The notes under the pieces: generated by a model | What the model was told of the DNA's origin: nothing | Database searches by the model: none | What the model saw: only the letters and a program-made list of their open reading frames with translations | Shown here: positions 1 through 8,819 of the stretch, piece after piece | Position numbering within the stretch: position 1 is the stretch's first letter | How the letters are laid out: the number at the start of each line of letters is the position of its first letter | NCBI RefSeq assembly: GCF_004323595.1 | Contig: NZ_AP019373.1 | Span: forward strand, 930,001 to 994,000 | Direction: 5' to 3' | Source: Sulfuricystis thermophila | GTDB taxonomy: Bacteria > Pseudomonadota > Gammaproteobacteria > Burkholderiales > Rhodocyclaceae | Length of the DNA stretch: 64,000 nt | Made by a program: the position numbers and the translations under genes

Positions 1-323
1 CGACGCTCGAAGCGGCGCTCGTCAAGGCGCCGCATGTCATCACCTATCGCATGTCCGAGTGGTCGTGGCGCATCATGAAACGGATGGGCTATTTGCCATG
101 GGTGGGTTTGCCCAACATCCTCGCCGGCCGTTTCGTCGTCCCGGAATTCCTGCAGTACGAAGCGACGGCGGAGAACCTCGCCCAGGCGCTCGGCAATCTC
201 GTCCAGGATGAGGAGGTCAAAAAACGTCTGACCCGCTGCTTTACCGAGATGCACCGGCAGTTGCGTCAAAACACCGCCGAGAAGGCGGCCGCGGCGATCC
301 TGTCGCTGCTCGGACAAGCATGA
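1..323 (+). CDS. lpxB: lipid-A-disaccharide synthase, C-terminal part
   Basis: This is the 3' end of a gene that begins before the window; about 107 codons are visible, in the frame starting at base 3. LpxB condenses UDP-diacylglucosamine with lipid X at the inner membrane to form the lipid A disaccharide. The visible part carries the family's C-terminal signature: [16 protein letters not shown], then [18 protein letters not shown], which lies in the UDP-sugar binding half of the GT19 fold, followed by the closing helix. Its stop overlaps the start of rnhB by 4 bp (ATGA), so the two are translationally coupled. lpxB-rnhB is a common proteobacterial order. The identification is firm although the N-terminal half is missing. 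Confidence 0.95.
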   Translation, partial: TLEAALVKAPHVITYRMSEWSWRIMKRMGYLPWVGLPNILAGRFVVPEFLQYEATAENLAQALGNLVQDEEVKKRLTRCFTEMHRQLRQNTAEKAAAAILSLLGQA

Positions 324-883
324 TCTGCGGCGTCGATGAGGCGGGCAGAGGACCCTTGGCCGGGCCGGTGGTCGCCGCGGCGGTGATCCTCGATCCAACT
401 CGCCCCATCGTCGGTCTGGCCGACTCGAAGAAGCTGTCATCCGCCAAGCGCGAAAGACTCGCCGATGAGATCCGCGCCAAGGCCATCGCCTGGAGCGTGG
501 CCGAGGCGACGGTCGAGGAAATCGACATGATCAACATCCTGCAGGCGACGCTGCTGGCGATGCAGCGCGCCGTGGCGGGGCTGGCCGTGCGTCCTGAAGA
601 GGCGTGGATCGACGGCAACCGTTGCCCGCAACTGGAGATGCCGGCACGCGCCATCGTCGGCGGCGATGCGACGGTGGCGGCGATTTCCGCCGCTTCGATC
701 CTCGCCAAGACGGCGCGCGACGCCATCATGCTCGACTTGCACGCATGCCATCCGCAATATGGCTTCGACCGGCACATGGGCTATGGCACGCCGGAGCATC
801 TCGCGGCGCTCGCCGCGCACGGCCCCTGTGATGCACATCGCAAGAGCTTTGCGCCGGTGCGCCAACTGATACTGTTCGCATGA
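320..883 (+). CDS. rnhB: ribonuclease HII
   Basis: A 187-residue protein, normal for RNase HII, which cleaves RNA in RNA/DNA hybrids and nicks 5' of single ribonucleotides embedded in DNA. The N-terminal [16 protein letters not shown] block supplies the first catalytic acidic residues (DE). [12 protein letters not shown] follows near residues 34-45, and the [22 protein letters not shown] segment near 112-133 contains another active-site aspartate region. The C-terminal [14 protein letters not shown] block is also typical. It starts inside the stop of lpxB and overlaps the next gene by 4 bp (ATGA), so it sits in the middle of a translationally coupled run. There is nothing unusual about it. 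Confidence 0.97.
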   Translation: MICGVDEAGRGPLAGPVVAAAVILDPTRPIVGLADSKKLSSAKRERLADEIRAKAIAWSVAEATVEEIDMINILQATLLAMQRAVAGLAVRPEEAWIDGNRCPQLEMPARAIVGGDATVAAISAASILAKTARDAIMLDLHACHPQYGFDRHMGYGTPEHLAALAAHGPCDAHRKSFAPVRQLILFA

Positions 884-1716
884 AGACGATCACCTCACGT
901 GACAACCCGACGTTCAAGGCTCTGCGCGATCTCGCAGGCGACGCGCGGCGGCAGAAGCGTGAAGGCCGCGCACTGCTGGAAGGTCCTCATCTGCTTGCCG
1001 CGGCGCTCGATCATGGCGTGGTTCCCGAGCTCGTCGCCGTGGCGGAAGAAGCCGTCGATCATCCCGAGATCGCCGCCCTACTGGCGCGCCTTCCCGGTGT
1101 GCCGGTGCTTTGTCTGCGCAGCACACTGTTTCGGGAGGTGAGCGAATTGAAGACGCCGGTCGGCATCCTGGCGCGCATTGCCGTGCCGAACGTGACCAAG
1201 GCTAAGGATGCCGTCTCATCAGCGCCGACTTTGGCTCCGGCGGGTGATTGTCTGCTGCTCGATGCGGTACAGGATGCCGGCAACGTCGGCACGCTGCTGC
1301 GCACTGCGGCGGCGGCCGGTGTGCGCGACGTGCTGCTCGGCCCGGGCTGCGCCGGTGCGTGGACGCAGCGCGTGCTGCGCGCTGCGCAGGGCGCGCATTT
1401 TTCGCTCGCCATCCACGAAAATGTCGATCTCGCCGCTTTCGTACAAAGCTTTTCCGGCCAATCGCTGGCCACCGTTGCGCATGGCGGCGAGTCGTTGTAT
1501 GCGCTCGATTTCTCTCGACCGACTGCATGGCTGTTTGGCAATGAGGGAGCAGGGCTCTCCCCCAGCCTCGTGGCCATGGCCGCAAAGCGCGTGACGATTC
1601 CGCTCGCCGCGGACTGCGAATCGCTCAACGTCGCCGCGGCCGCCGCGGTCTGCCTCTTTGAAATGCGCCGGCAGCGCTTGATCAGGCATAATCCTGGCGG
1701 AGAGAGCACGATATGA
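880..1716 (+). CDS. TrmH/SpoU-family RNA 2'-O-methyltransferase
   Basis: A 278-residue SPOUT methyltransferase using S-adenosylmethionine. The N-terminal part (about 1-100) resembles the SpoU substrate-binding domain. The C-terminal knot carries the three family motifs: [14 protein letters not shown] near residue 132, [11 protein letters not shown] near 218, and [16 protein letters not shown] near 247. It is probably a 23S rRNA or tRNA 2'-O-methylase of the RlmB/TsnR type, but the substrate cannot be read from the sequence. It overlaps rnhB upstream and the hybrid kinase downstream by 4 bp each. A diverged copy of the dispersed 20-bp motif lies in the linker at 1209-1229 ([11 protein letters not shown]), between the two domains. 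Confidence 0.9.
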   Translation: MKTITSRDNPTFKALRDLAGDARRQKREGRALLEGPHLLAAALDHGVVPELVAVAEEAVDHPEIAALLARLPGVPVLCLRSTLFREVSELKTPVGILARIAVPNVTKAKDAVSSAPTLAPAGDCLLLDAVQDAGNVGTLLRTAAAAGVRDVLLGPGCAGAWTQRVLRAAQGAHFSLAIHENVDLAAFVQSFSGQSLATVAHGGESLYALDFSRPTAWLFGNEGAGLSPSLVAMAAKRVTIPLAADCESLNVAAAAAVCLFEMRRQRLIRHNPGGESTI

Positions 1717-4361
1717 TGCAAAACCTCGAAGGCTTTTTCGCCGGGTCTGCTGCGCTCAAGACGTTGCTGGCCACGCTCGATAGCCATGCCATCGTCTCGG
1801 CGACCGATGTCAAAGGCGACATCGTCTATGTCAATGACCGGTTTTGCGAAGTCGCCGGCTATGTGCGTGAGGAACTGATCGGCCGCAACCACCGGATCCT
1901 CAAATCGGGTCTGCATCCGGACGCGCTCTACCGTGAGATGTGGCGCACCATTGCCGGTGGCGACATCTGGCAGGGCGAGGTTTGCAACCGCAAAAAGAAC
2001 GGCGAGTTTTATTGGGTGCAGGCGAGCATCGCGCCGATCATCGATCCGGCAACGGGCAAACCGCGCGGCTACATCTCGATCCGCACCGAAATCACGCGCC
2101 AAAAACAGGCCGAGATCGCCGCCAAACAGTCGGAAACCTATCTGCGCGCCATTCTCGATTGTCTTGGCGAGGGCGTCTATACGCTCGATCGCCAGGGCCG
2201 TTGCGTATTCATCAACGCCGAAGGCGCGCGCCTGTTGGGTTATGCTGCCGAAGAGCTGATCGGCAAACCTCTGCACGAGGCCATCCACCACCACCGCCCC
2301 GACGGACGGCCCTTGCCGGCAGCCGAATGCCCGATCCATCTGGCGATGCAGCAGCGGCGCATCTACCGTTCCGAAGCAGAGGTTTTCTTCTGCAAGGATG
2401 GCGCTCCCCTGCCGGTCAAGGTCACCGGCGCGCCTTTGCCGCAGGATGGGCCTTTCGGCGGCTCGGTGGCTGTGTTTTCGGATCGCCGCATTGCGGTCGA
2501 GACCGAGCGCCGGCTCAACGAGGCGAAAGAAGCCGCCGAGCGTGCCGCGCGGCTCAAATCCGAATTCCTCGCCGTGATGAGCCACGAAATCCGCACGCCG
2601 TTGAATGGCGTGATCGGCATGGCCGATTTGCTGCTCGACACCCACCTCGACGCCGAACAGACCGGCTTTGCCAAAACGATCAAGCTCTCGGCCGATCATC
2701 TGTTGCAGCTGATCGACGACATCCTCGATTACTCGAAGCTCGAAGCCGGCGCGGTGGAGCTCGAACGTGCGCCGGTGGCGCTTGCCACGCTCATCGATGG
2801 CTGTCTCGAGCTCGTCGCGCCGCGGCTGGCCGGCAAGCCAGTGATGGCCTACGCGCATCTCGCGCCGGATGCGCCGCGCGGCATTTGGGGCGATTCGGCG
2901 CGCTTGCGGCAGATTCTCGTCAATCTGCTCGGCAATGCGGCCAAATTCACCGAGCAAGGCGAAATCGAGCTGGCGGCGCGTCGGCGTGAGGAAGGGAAGA
3001 TCGAGTTCGTGGTGCGCGATACCGGCATCGGTATTGCGCCCGAGGCGCTCTCCCGTTTGTTCCAGCCGTTTTCCCAGGCCGAAGCCGCGACGACACGGCG
3101 CTTTGGCGGCACTGGGCTGGGATTGGCGATTTCGCAACGCCTGGCCCGGCTGATGGGGGGCGAGATCACCGTCGAAAGTCTCCCCGGCCAGGGATCGACC
3201 TTCAGGCTCATTCTGCCTTATGAGGAAGCGGCGATCGAGTTGCCCGATGCGCCCTCGCTGGCCGGTCGTCGCGTGCTGCTGGTGGGCGGCACGCCGGAAC
3301 ACAGGGCGCTGTGGCGCGAGCTGCTCGCCTCGTGGCGTGTTATCGCCGAGGAGGATCGGTCTTTCGAGACCTTCCGCGCCGGTGGCGGTGATGCCGTGTT
3401 GCTGCTCGATGCGAAAGAGGCGGTAGACCATCGAGCGGTTTTCGCCGGCATGCCGGCTTTCGTTTTCCTGTCACCGGCTCAGATCGATCAGCGCAAGTCT
3501 TTGCAAGAGGCTGGGCTGATACCGATATTGGCGCCCTTGACGCAATCGAAAGTGCTGGATGCGTTCGTCGCCGCCTTCGCAGCCGCGCAAACCGAACAAC
3601 CTCAAGGGACTGTGGCGGCTACCCAGCCGATGCCATTTTCCGGTCGGCGCATCCTGCTGGCCGAGGACAATGCCGTCAATCAGCGCGTCGCCAGCGCGAT
3701 GCTGCAAAAATTGGGCTGTTCCGTCACCATTGCCGGCAATGGTCGGGAAGCCATCGAGCGTTGGAGCGCCGAAGCCTATGACCTCGTGTTGATGGACTGC
3801 CAGATGCCGGAGCTCGACGGCTTTGCCGCCACTGGCGAGATTCGTCGGCTTGAGCGGGATACGGGACGCCATACGATCATCATCGCGATGACCGCCAATG
3901 CGCTCGAAGGCGACCGCGAGAAGTGTCTTGCCGCCGGCATGGACGATTACCTTTCCAAGCCGGTTACCCGCGCCAGGCTCGAAGAGGTCTTGCAACGCTG
4001 GCTCGTCCCGGCGGCGACCCCGGTCGTTGCCGAGACGCAGGTCATCGATCCCGACCGCCTTGCCGCGGCGACGGGCGATGATGCCGAGCTGGCGCGCGAG
4101 ATTCTCGCCATCTTCGCCGATGGCTTGCCGGAGCTCCTCGCCCGCATCGAAGCCGCAGCCCGACAAGACGATTTCTCCCGGCTTGCCGCCGTGGCGCATG
4201 AGCTCAAGGGCTCTGCCGGCAATGTCGGCGCCTTGCCGCTTTCCCAGGCGGCGACGGCGATCGAGGCGGCGGCAAAACAGGGACGGCAAGATGCTCGAGC
4301 CATGAAGCGCCTGGTAGCCAGCGGCGAAGAATTTCTCGTCTGGTGGAGGAAGCAGTCATGA
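1713..4361 (+). CDS. soluble hybrid histidine kinase: PAS-PAS-HisKA-HATPase-pseudoREC-REC-HPt
   Basis: An 882-residue hybrid kinase with no membrane segment. PAS 1 spans about 20-125, with a PAC-like tail ending in ISIRTEITRQKQAE, and PAS 2 spans about 145-265. The dimerisation H-box [16 protein letters not shown] puts the phosphoacceptor at His291. The ATPase domain has LRQILVNLLGNAAKF, DTGIGI and [12 protein letters not shown] receiver-like segment (about 508-630) lacks the acidic pair (LLVGGTPEH) and looks degenerate. A true receiver follows with LLAEDN and phosphoacceptor Asp695 (VLMDCQMPELDG). The C-terminal HPt has His829 in AHELKGSAGNVG. The HPt makes it a likely relay hub for the other receivers in this cassette. 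It overlaps the genes on both sides by 4 bp. The signal is unknown. Confidence 0.93.
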   Translation: MMQNLEGFFAGSAALKTLLATLDSHAIVSATDVKGDIVYVNDRFCEVAGYVREELIGRNHRILKSGLHPDALYREMWRTIAGGDIWQGEVCNRKKNGEFYWVQASIAPIIDPATGKPRGYISIRTEITRQKQAEIAAKQSETYLRAILDCLGEGVYTLDRQGRCVFINAEGARLLGYAAEELIGKPLHEAIHHHRPDGRPLPAAECPIHLAMQQRRIYRSEAEVFFCKDGAPLPVKVTGAPLPQDGPFGGSVAVFSDRRIAVETERRLNEAKEAAERAARLKSEFLAVMSHEIRTPLNGVIGMADLLLDTHLDAEQTGFAKTIKLSADHLLQLIDDILDYSKLEAGAVELERAPVALATLIDGCLELVAPRLAGKPVMAYAHLAPDAPRGIWGDSARLRQILVNLLGNAAKFTEQGEIELAARRREEGKIEFVVRDTGIGIAPEALSRLFQPFSQAEAATTRRFGGTGLGLAISQRLARLMGGEITVESLPGQGSTFRLILPYEEAAIELPDAPSLAGRRVLLVGGTPEHRALWRELLASWRVIAEEDRSFETFRAGGGDAVLLLDAKEAVDHRAVFAGMPAFVFLSPAQIDQRKSLQEAGLIPILAPLTQSKVLDAFVAAFAAAQTEQPQGTVAATQPMPFSGRRILLAEDNAVNQRVASAMLQKLGCSVTIAGNGREAIERWSAEAYDLVLMDCQMPELDGFAATGEIRRLERDTGRHTIIIAMTANALEGDREKCLAAGMDDYLSKPVTRARLEEVLQRWLVPAATPVVAETQVIDPDRLAAATGDDAELAREILAIFADGLPELLARIEAAARQDDFSRLAAVAHELKGSAGNVGALPLSQAATAIEAAAKQGRQDARAMKRLVASGEEFLVWWRKQS

Positions 4362-5185
4362 AGCGTGCGTTGATCATCCTGGCCGTGCTCTTTTTGGCCG
4401 CCGGCGTGCGCGCCGAGGAATGGCGTTTCGCGCCGCTACCGATGGAAAACCCGGAGACCGTGGTGGCGGCCTGGAAGCCGCTTCTGGACTATCTGGCCGA
4501 AAAGCTTGGCGTGACGATCCGCATCGACTATTCGACCAGCTATGCCGAGCTGCTCGACAAGTTCGCCGCCGGTAAACTCGATCTCGCCTACCTCGGCCCC
4601 TTGCCCTATGTCGAGCTGAAAAAAAGGCTTGGCGCAGCCGAGCCGCTGGTGCATTTCAAGGAAAAGAACGGCGAGAGCTTCTACACTTGCGCCTTGGTGA
4701 CGAACGCCGACAGCGGATTGCGGATCGAGCGGCTCGTCGGCAAGAAGATCGCACTCACCCAGCCTTTGTCCACCTGCGGTTATCTGGCGACCGATGGCAT
4801 GTTGCGTGAAAAGGGCAGCAGCCTGGATAAGAACCGCTATCGCTACCTCGACAAACACGATGCCGTGGCCTTGGCGGTCTCGCGCGGCGAATACGACGCC
4901 GGTGGCGTGAAGACCGCGATCGCGCGCAAATATGCGCATCTCGGCGTGGTCGTGTTGGCCGAATCGCGTCCCTTTCCGGGCTTTGCGCTCGTCGCTCACA
5001 CCGGGCGCATCGATCCGGCGCGCCGCGCGCAGCTTGTGAAGCTCCTCAGCGAAGTCGACCCCGTCATCCGTCAGTCATGGGGCGAGCCAATCCGCCATGG
5101 CGCCATCGCCGCGCGGGATGGCGATTATGATGCCGTGCGCCGCTACTTGCCTGCGCAGCCGATTCCCGAACGGGGTAATTTCTGA
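4358..5185 (+). CDS. PhnD-like phosphate/phosphonate-family substrate-binding protein, orphan
   Basis: A periplasmic binding protein of the PhnD/type 2 fold, about 275 residues. I start it at ATG 4358, inside the stop of the kinase gene (ATGA), because GGAGG at 4345-4349 is correctly spaced for it; an upstream GTG at 4343 would delete that spacing. The first 20 residues (MKRALIILAVLFLAAGVRA) form a clear signal peptide. Family segments seen are WKPLLDYLAEKLGV, DLAYLGPLPYVELKK and TQPLSTCGYLATDGML. No ABC permease or ATPase gene is nearby; instead it lies between two hybrid kinases. A role as a periplasmic ligand sensor for the kinases is my inference; the ligand is unknown. Its stop shares one base with the next start. 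Confidence 0.88.
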   Translation: MKRALIILAVLFLAAGVRAEEWRFAPLPMENPETVVAAWKPLLDYLAEKLGVTIRIDYSTSYAELLDKFAAGKLDLAYLGPLPYVELKKRLGAAEPLVHFKEKNGESFYTCALVTNADSGLRIERLVGKKIALTQPLSTCGYLATDGMLREKGSSLDKNRYRYLDKHDAVALAVSRGEYDAGGVKTAIARKYAHLGVVVLAESRPFPGFALVAHTGRIDPARRAQLVKLLSEVDPVIRQSWGEPIRHGAIAARDGDYDAVRRYLPAQPIPERGNF

Positions 5186-7770
5186 TGCGCAAGCTCTGGC
5201 TGCATCCCTGGCCCTGGTTGACGTTCGCTGCGCTGTTGTGGACGTTGCTGGCGCTCTGGATCGCCCATGAAAAAGAAGAAATGCGCACGCAGGAATTTCG
5301 CCGCGAACTCGACGTGGTGTCGACCGCATACCGCGCGGCGATCGAACAGCACCGGCTGATGGCCGAGACGCTGTTCTCCACACAGATGCGCGGGTCCGAT
5401 GTCATCGAGGCGATCGAAAAGGGGCTTGCCGCGAAAGATGAAATGGAGGCGGCGCGCTGGCGGGGGCGGCTGTATCGGCTGCTGGCGCCTACCTATGATC
5501 GCCTCGTCCAGCAAGGCGTGCGTCAGATGCAGGTTTTTACCCCGGAGGGCGTGAGCTTCCTGCGGCTACATCAACCCGACAAGTTTGGTGATTCGCTGCT
5601 CGAGGTGCGCCCCTCGGTGCGCCTCGTCACCCGGGAATGGCGGCCGGTCGCCGGATTCGAGGTCGGGCGGCTGGTGTCCGGTTTCCGCTTCGTGTTCCCG
5701 CTCGAAAACGCGGGCAAGCCGATCGCCGCCGCCGAGATCAGCCTGGGTTTCCGTACGTTGCGCAATGCGCTCGAACGCATCTCGCCGCAGCACGAATATG
5801 CGTTGATCCTGGAAAAAAATGCCGCCAGCGGTGTGCTCTGGCAGGAGCGCAAAGGCTTGTATGGCCCTGCCGAGCTCTCGCCGGATTACCTGATCGAGGA
5901 TCCCAAGCTCGAACTGCCCGATTCCGCGCCGCGCTCCGCCACCCAGCACGCGCTCGACGAGAAACTGGCGAAGCTCGATCTCATCAAGCGTGGCCTGGCC
6001 AGTCACGAGCCTTTCGCCGCCGCGGTGTCTCATGACGAGGGCTGGTGGGTCGCTTCCTTCGTGCCGATCAAGGATGTTGCGGGCCAGCATGCCGGCTATC
6101 TCGTGGGTTACGCGCCGGTCGATTCGCTCGCGGCGATCGAGCGCGACTGGGATTTCTATTCGGCGGGCGCAGCGCTGGCGTTGCTGCTCCTGGCGCTGGC
6201 GGCCTGGCGCGCCCATGCTGCCCGAGCGCGTCTGGCGGCCGAACGCGAAGAATTGGCGACGATCACCTCCACGATGGGCGATGCGCTCTATCTTTCCGAT
6301 CAGGAGGGCATCGTGCGCTTCATCAATCCGGCCTTCGTCGAACTGCTCGGCTGGCCGCCTGAACAGGTCATTGGTCAGCGCGGCCATTGTCTTTTCCATC
6401 AGCCGCCCGATGCGCGCTGTGAAGCCGAACTCTGCGAGATTCTGAAAACGGTGGCTGCCGGCAGGCGCTATGCCGGCGAGGAGGCGTTCTACCGCGCCGA
6501 TGGCACGGCCTTGCCGGTCGAGGTGGTGGCGGCGCCGATTCTTGCCCATGGACGCTATGCCGGATCGGTGACGGTGTTCCGTGATGTCACACAACGCCGC
6601 GAGACCGAGCGGGTCTTGCGGGAAGCCAAGGAGGCGGCCGAAGCCGCGGCGCGCGCCAAGTCGGAATTCCTCGCCAACATGAGCCATGAGATCCGCACGC
6701 CGATGAACGGCGTCATCGGCATGGCCGAGCTTCTGCTCGACACCCCGCTTTCAGCCGAGCAGCGCGAGCAGGCGCAAACCATCCGTGATTCGGCCGCAAG
6801 CCTCCTCGGCATCCTCAATGACATCCTGGACCTTTCGAAAATCGAGGCGGGCGGATTTGCGCTGCATCGCGAAAGCTTTTCACCGGCCGAGCTCATTGGC
6901 GGCATCGCCCGCATGTTCGCGCCGCTGGCGGAAAAGAAGGGCGTCCGGCTCATCACTCAGTCCGAGGCGGGCCTGCCCTCATCGCTTCTCGGCGATGCGC
7001 TGCGCATCCGGCAGGTGTTCGTCAATCTGGTTGGCAACGCGCTCAAATTCACCGAACACGGCGAGGTCTCCGTCCGGCTGGCCTGGCGCGACGGCCGACT
7101 GCGCGGCGAGGTGATCGATACCGGCATCGGCATCCCGAATGAGGTGTTGCCGCGCCTGTTTCAGCCCTTCGCGCAGGCCGATGCCTCGACGACGCGCCGC
7201 TTCGGTGGCACCGGTTTGGGCTTGGCGTTGTGCAAGCGTCTCGTCGAGCTGATGGACGGCGAGATCGGCGTGGAGAGTTGCGCCGGCGAAGGTTCCACGT
7301 TCTGGTTCGAGATTCCTTGTCCGCTTGCCGCGGAGCCGGCCGCGCTCGACCATGAGCCTGCGCCGCCTGTGGCGCAGCGGCAGGGCAGAGTGCTGCTTGC
7401 CGAAGACAACGCCGTCAATCGGCGCATTGCCGAAGCGATGCTCGGCAAGCTGGGGCATGCGGTCACCAGCGTCGCCGATGGCCGCGCGGCAGTGGAGGCC
7501 TGGCAAAATGGCCATTTCGATCTTGTGCTGATGGATTGCATGATGCCCGAGATGGATGGTTATCAGGCCGCGCGCGAGATTCGCCGGCTGGAGGCCGAAC
7601 GTGGCGGACATACGCCGATCGTCGCCTTGACCGCCAGTGTGCTGGAAGCCGACCGTGAGCGCTGTTTCGCCGCCGGCATGGATGATTTCCTGCCCAAGCC
7701 GGTGACGCGGGCGGCGCTCGAAGACAAGCTCTCCCGCTGGCTGACCGAGGCGAGCAGAAATGAGGAGTAA
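5185..7770 (+). CDS. membrane hybrid histidine kinase: dCache-PAS-HisKA-HATPase-REC
   Basis: An 861-residue inner-membrane sensor. TM1 lies near 8-27 ([17 protein letters not shown]) and TM2 near 325-345 ([12 protein letters not shown]). They bracket a periplasmic domain of about 295 residues with the look of a double-Cache_3 sensor ([14 protein letters not shown], then [15 protein letters not shown]). A PAS domain (about 355-470) follows, then H-box [16 protein letters not shown] with His501, N-box [21 protein letters not shown] and [12 protein letters not shown]-terminal receiver has LLAEDN and Asp784 ([12 protein letters not shown]). It overlaps the PhnD-like gene by one base, which suggests the binding protein could dock on its periplasmic domain (inference). 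Its kinase core is close in sequence to that of the upstream hybrid kinase, suggesting duplication. Confidence 0.93.
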   Translation: MRKLWLHPWPWLTFAALLWTLLALWIAHEKEEMRTQEFRRELDVVSTAYRAAIEQHRLMAETLFSTQMRGSDVIEAIEKGLAAKDEMEAARWRGRLYRLLAPTYDRLVQQGVRQMQVFTPEGVSFLRLHQPDKFGDSLLEVRPSVRLVTREWRPVAGFEVGRLVSGFRFVFPLENAGKPIAAAEISLGFRTLRNALERISPQHEYALILEKNAASGVLWQERKGLYGPAELSPDYLIEDPKLELPDSAPRSATQHALDEKLAKLDLIKRGLASHEPFAAAVSHDEGWWVASFVPIKDVAGQHAGYLVGYAPVDSLAAIERDWDFYSAGAALALLLLALAAWRAHAARARLAAEREELATITSTMGDALYLSDQEGIVRFINPAFVELLGWPPEQVIGQRGHCLFHQPPDARCEAELCEILKTVAAGRRYAGEEAFYRADGTALPVEVVAAPILAHGRYAGSVTVFRDVTQRRETERVLREAKEAAEAAARAKSEFLANMSHEIRTPMNGVIGMAELLLDTPLSAEQREQAQTIRDSAASLLGILNDILDLSKIEAGGFALHRESFSPAELIGGIARMFAPLAEKKGVRLITQSEAGLPSSLLGDALRIRQVFVNLVGNALKFTEHGEVSVRLAWRDGRLRGEVIDTGIGIPNEVLPRLFQPFAQADASTTRRFGGTGLGLALCKRLVELMDGEIGVESCAGEGSTFWFEIPCPLAAEPAALDHEPAPPVAQRQGRVLLAEDNAVNRRIAEAMLGKLGHAVTSVADGRAAVEAWQNGHFDLVLMDCMMPEMDGYQAAREIRRLEAERGGHTPIVALTASVLEADRERCFAAGMDDFLPKPVTRAALEDKLSRWLTEASRNEE

Positions 7771-7775
7771 AACGC

Positions 7776-8819
7776 ATGGCCCTGATTCTCGCCGTCGATG
7801 ACAACGCCACCAATCTCGCGCTGCTGGAGGCGCTGTTGGCGAAGATTCCGGAGGTCGAGACCCTCGCCCTCGATGATCCGGCCTTGGCGCTCGAGTGGTG
7901 CCGCGAAAACCAGCCGACGCTGATCCTGCTCGACTACATGATGCCGGTCATCGATGGCCTCGAATTCATGCGTCGCTTGAAGACGCTGCCAGGGCGGCAG
8001 GAGACGCCGGTGATCATGATCACCGCCGATCTCGAGCGCGAGGTGCGTTACCAGGCGCTCGAGCTGGGCGCGCGCGATTTCCTCAACAAGCCGATCGACC
8101 GCGCCGAGCTCACTTCGCGCATCAGGAATCAGCTGGCGCTGATCGACGCACAAAAAAAACTGGCCGACCGCGCCGCCTGGCTGGCCGAAGAAGTGGCCAA
8201 GGCGACCGCCGACATCCTCGCACGCGAAAAAGAGGCTATCCTGCGCTTATCCCGCGCGGCCGAATACCGCGATCCGGAAACCGGCGCGCATCTATTACGC
8301 ATGTCCAACTATTCGCGGCTCATCGCCTCCCGCCTGGGGCTTTCATCGGCCGAACAGGAGCTGCTCCTCGAAGCGAGCCCCATGCACGACATCGGCAAGG
8401 TCGGCATTCCCGATGCGATCCTGCTCAAACCGGGCCGGCTGGATGATGCCGAGTTTTTGATCATGAAACGCCATGCCGAGATCGGCTACGAGATTCTGCG
8501 TGATTCGCCTTCGCCGCTCATTCAGGCGGCGGCGCAGATCGCCTGGACGCACCATGAAAAATACGATGGCACGGGGTATCCGCGGGGGCTCGCTGGCGAG
8601 GCGATCCCGCTCCATGGTCGCATCGTCGCCGTGGCCGATGTCTTCGATGCGCTGACTTCCGAGCGTCCCTACAAGCGCGCTTGGCCGCTCGACAAGGCGC
8701 GCGCCTTCCTCGAAGAACAGACGGGCAGGCATTTCGACCCCGCTTGTGTCACCGCTTTCCTGGCCGCCTGGGATGATGCGCTGGCGATTCATGCCCGTTA
8801 TCAGGAGACGACACTTTGA
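7776..8819 (+). CDS. response regulator with HD-GYP domain (predicted c-di-GMP phosphodiesterase)
   Basis: A 347-residue RpfG-like regulator. The receiver (1-125) has the acidic pair Asp8/Asp9 and phosphoacceptor Asp53 (ILLDYMMPVIDG), with the conserved lysine in LNKPIDR. A short coiled linker follows (LIDAQKKLADRAAWLAEEVAKA). The HD-GYP domain (about 150-345) has His204-Asp205 in MHDIGKVGIPDAIL, HHEKYDGTGYPRGL with the GYP triplet at 267-269, and VADVFDALTSERPYK. All hallmark residues look intact, so hydrolysis of c-di-GMP is expected. It begins 5 bp after the kinase gene, and its stop is overlapped by the TTG start of the next gene. The adjacent kinases are likely partners. Confidence 0.94.
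   Translation: MALILAVDDNATNLALLEALLAKIPEVETLALDDPALALEWCRENQPTLILLDYMMPVIDGLEFMRRLKTLPGRQETPVIMITADLEREVRYQALELGARDFLNKPIDRAELTSRIRNQLALIDAQKKLADRAAWLAEEVAKATADILAREKEAILRLSRAAEYRDPETGAHLLRMSNYSRLIASRLGLSSAEQELLLEASPMHDIGKVGIPDAILLKPGRLDDAEFLIMKRHAEIGYEILRDSPSPLIQAAAQIAWTHHEKYDGTGYPRGLAGEAIPLHGRIVAVADVFDALTSERPYKRAWPLDKARAFLEEQTGRHFDPACVTAFLAAWDDALAIHARYQETTL

Noticed and set aside
1059-3431. 790-codon open frame on the minus strand across the methyltransferase and first hybrid kinase genes
   Set aside because: It is a shadow of GC-rich coding sequence: composition is Arg/Gly/His-rich with no family motif, while the plus strand carries intact SPOUT and histidine kinase motifs throughout.
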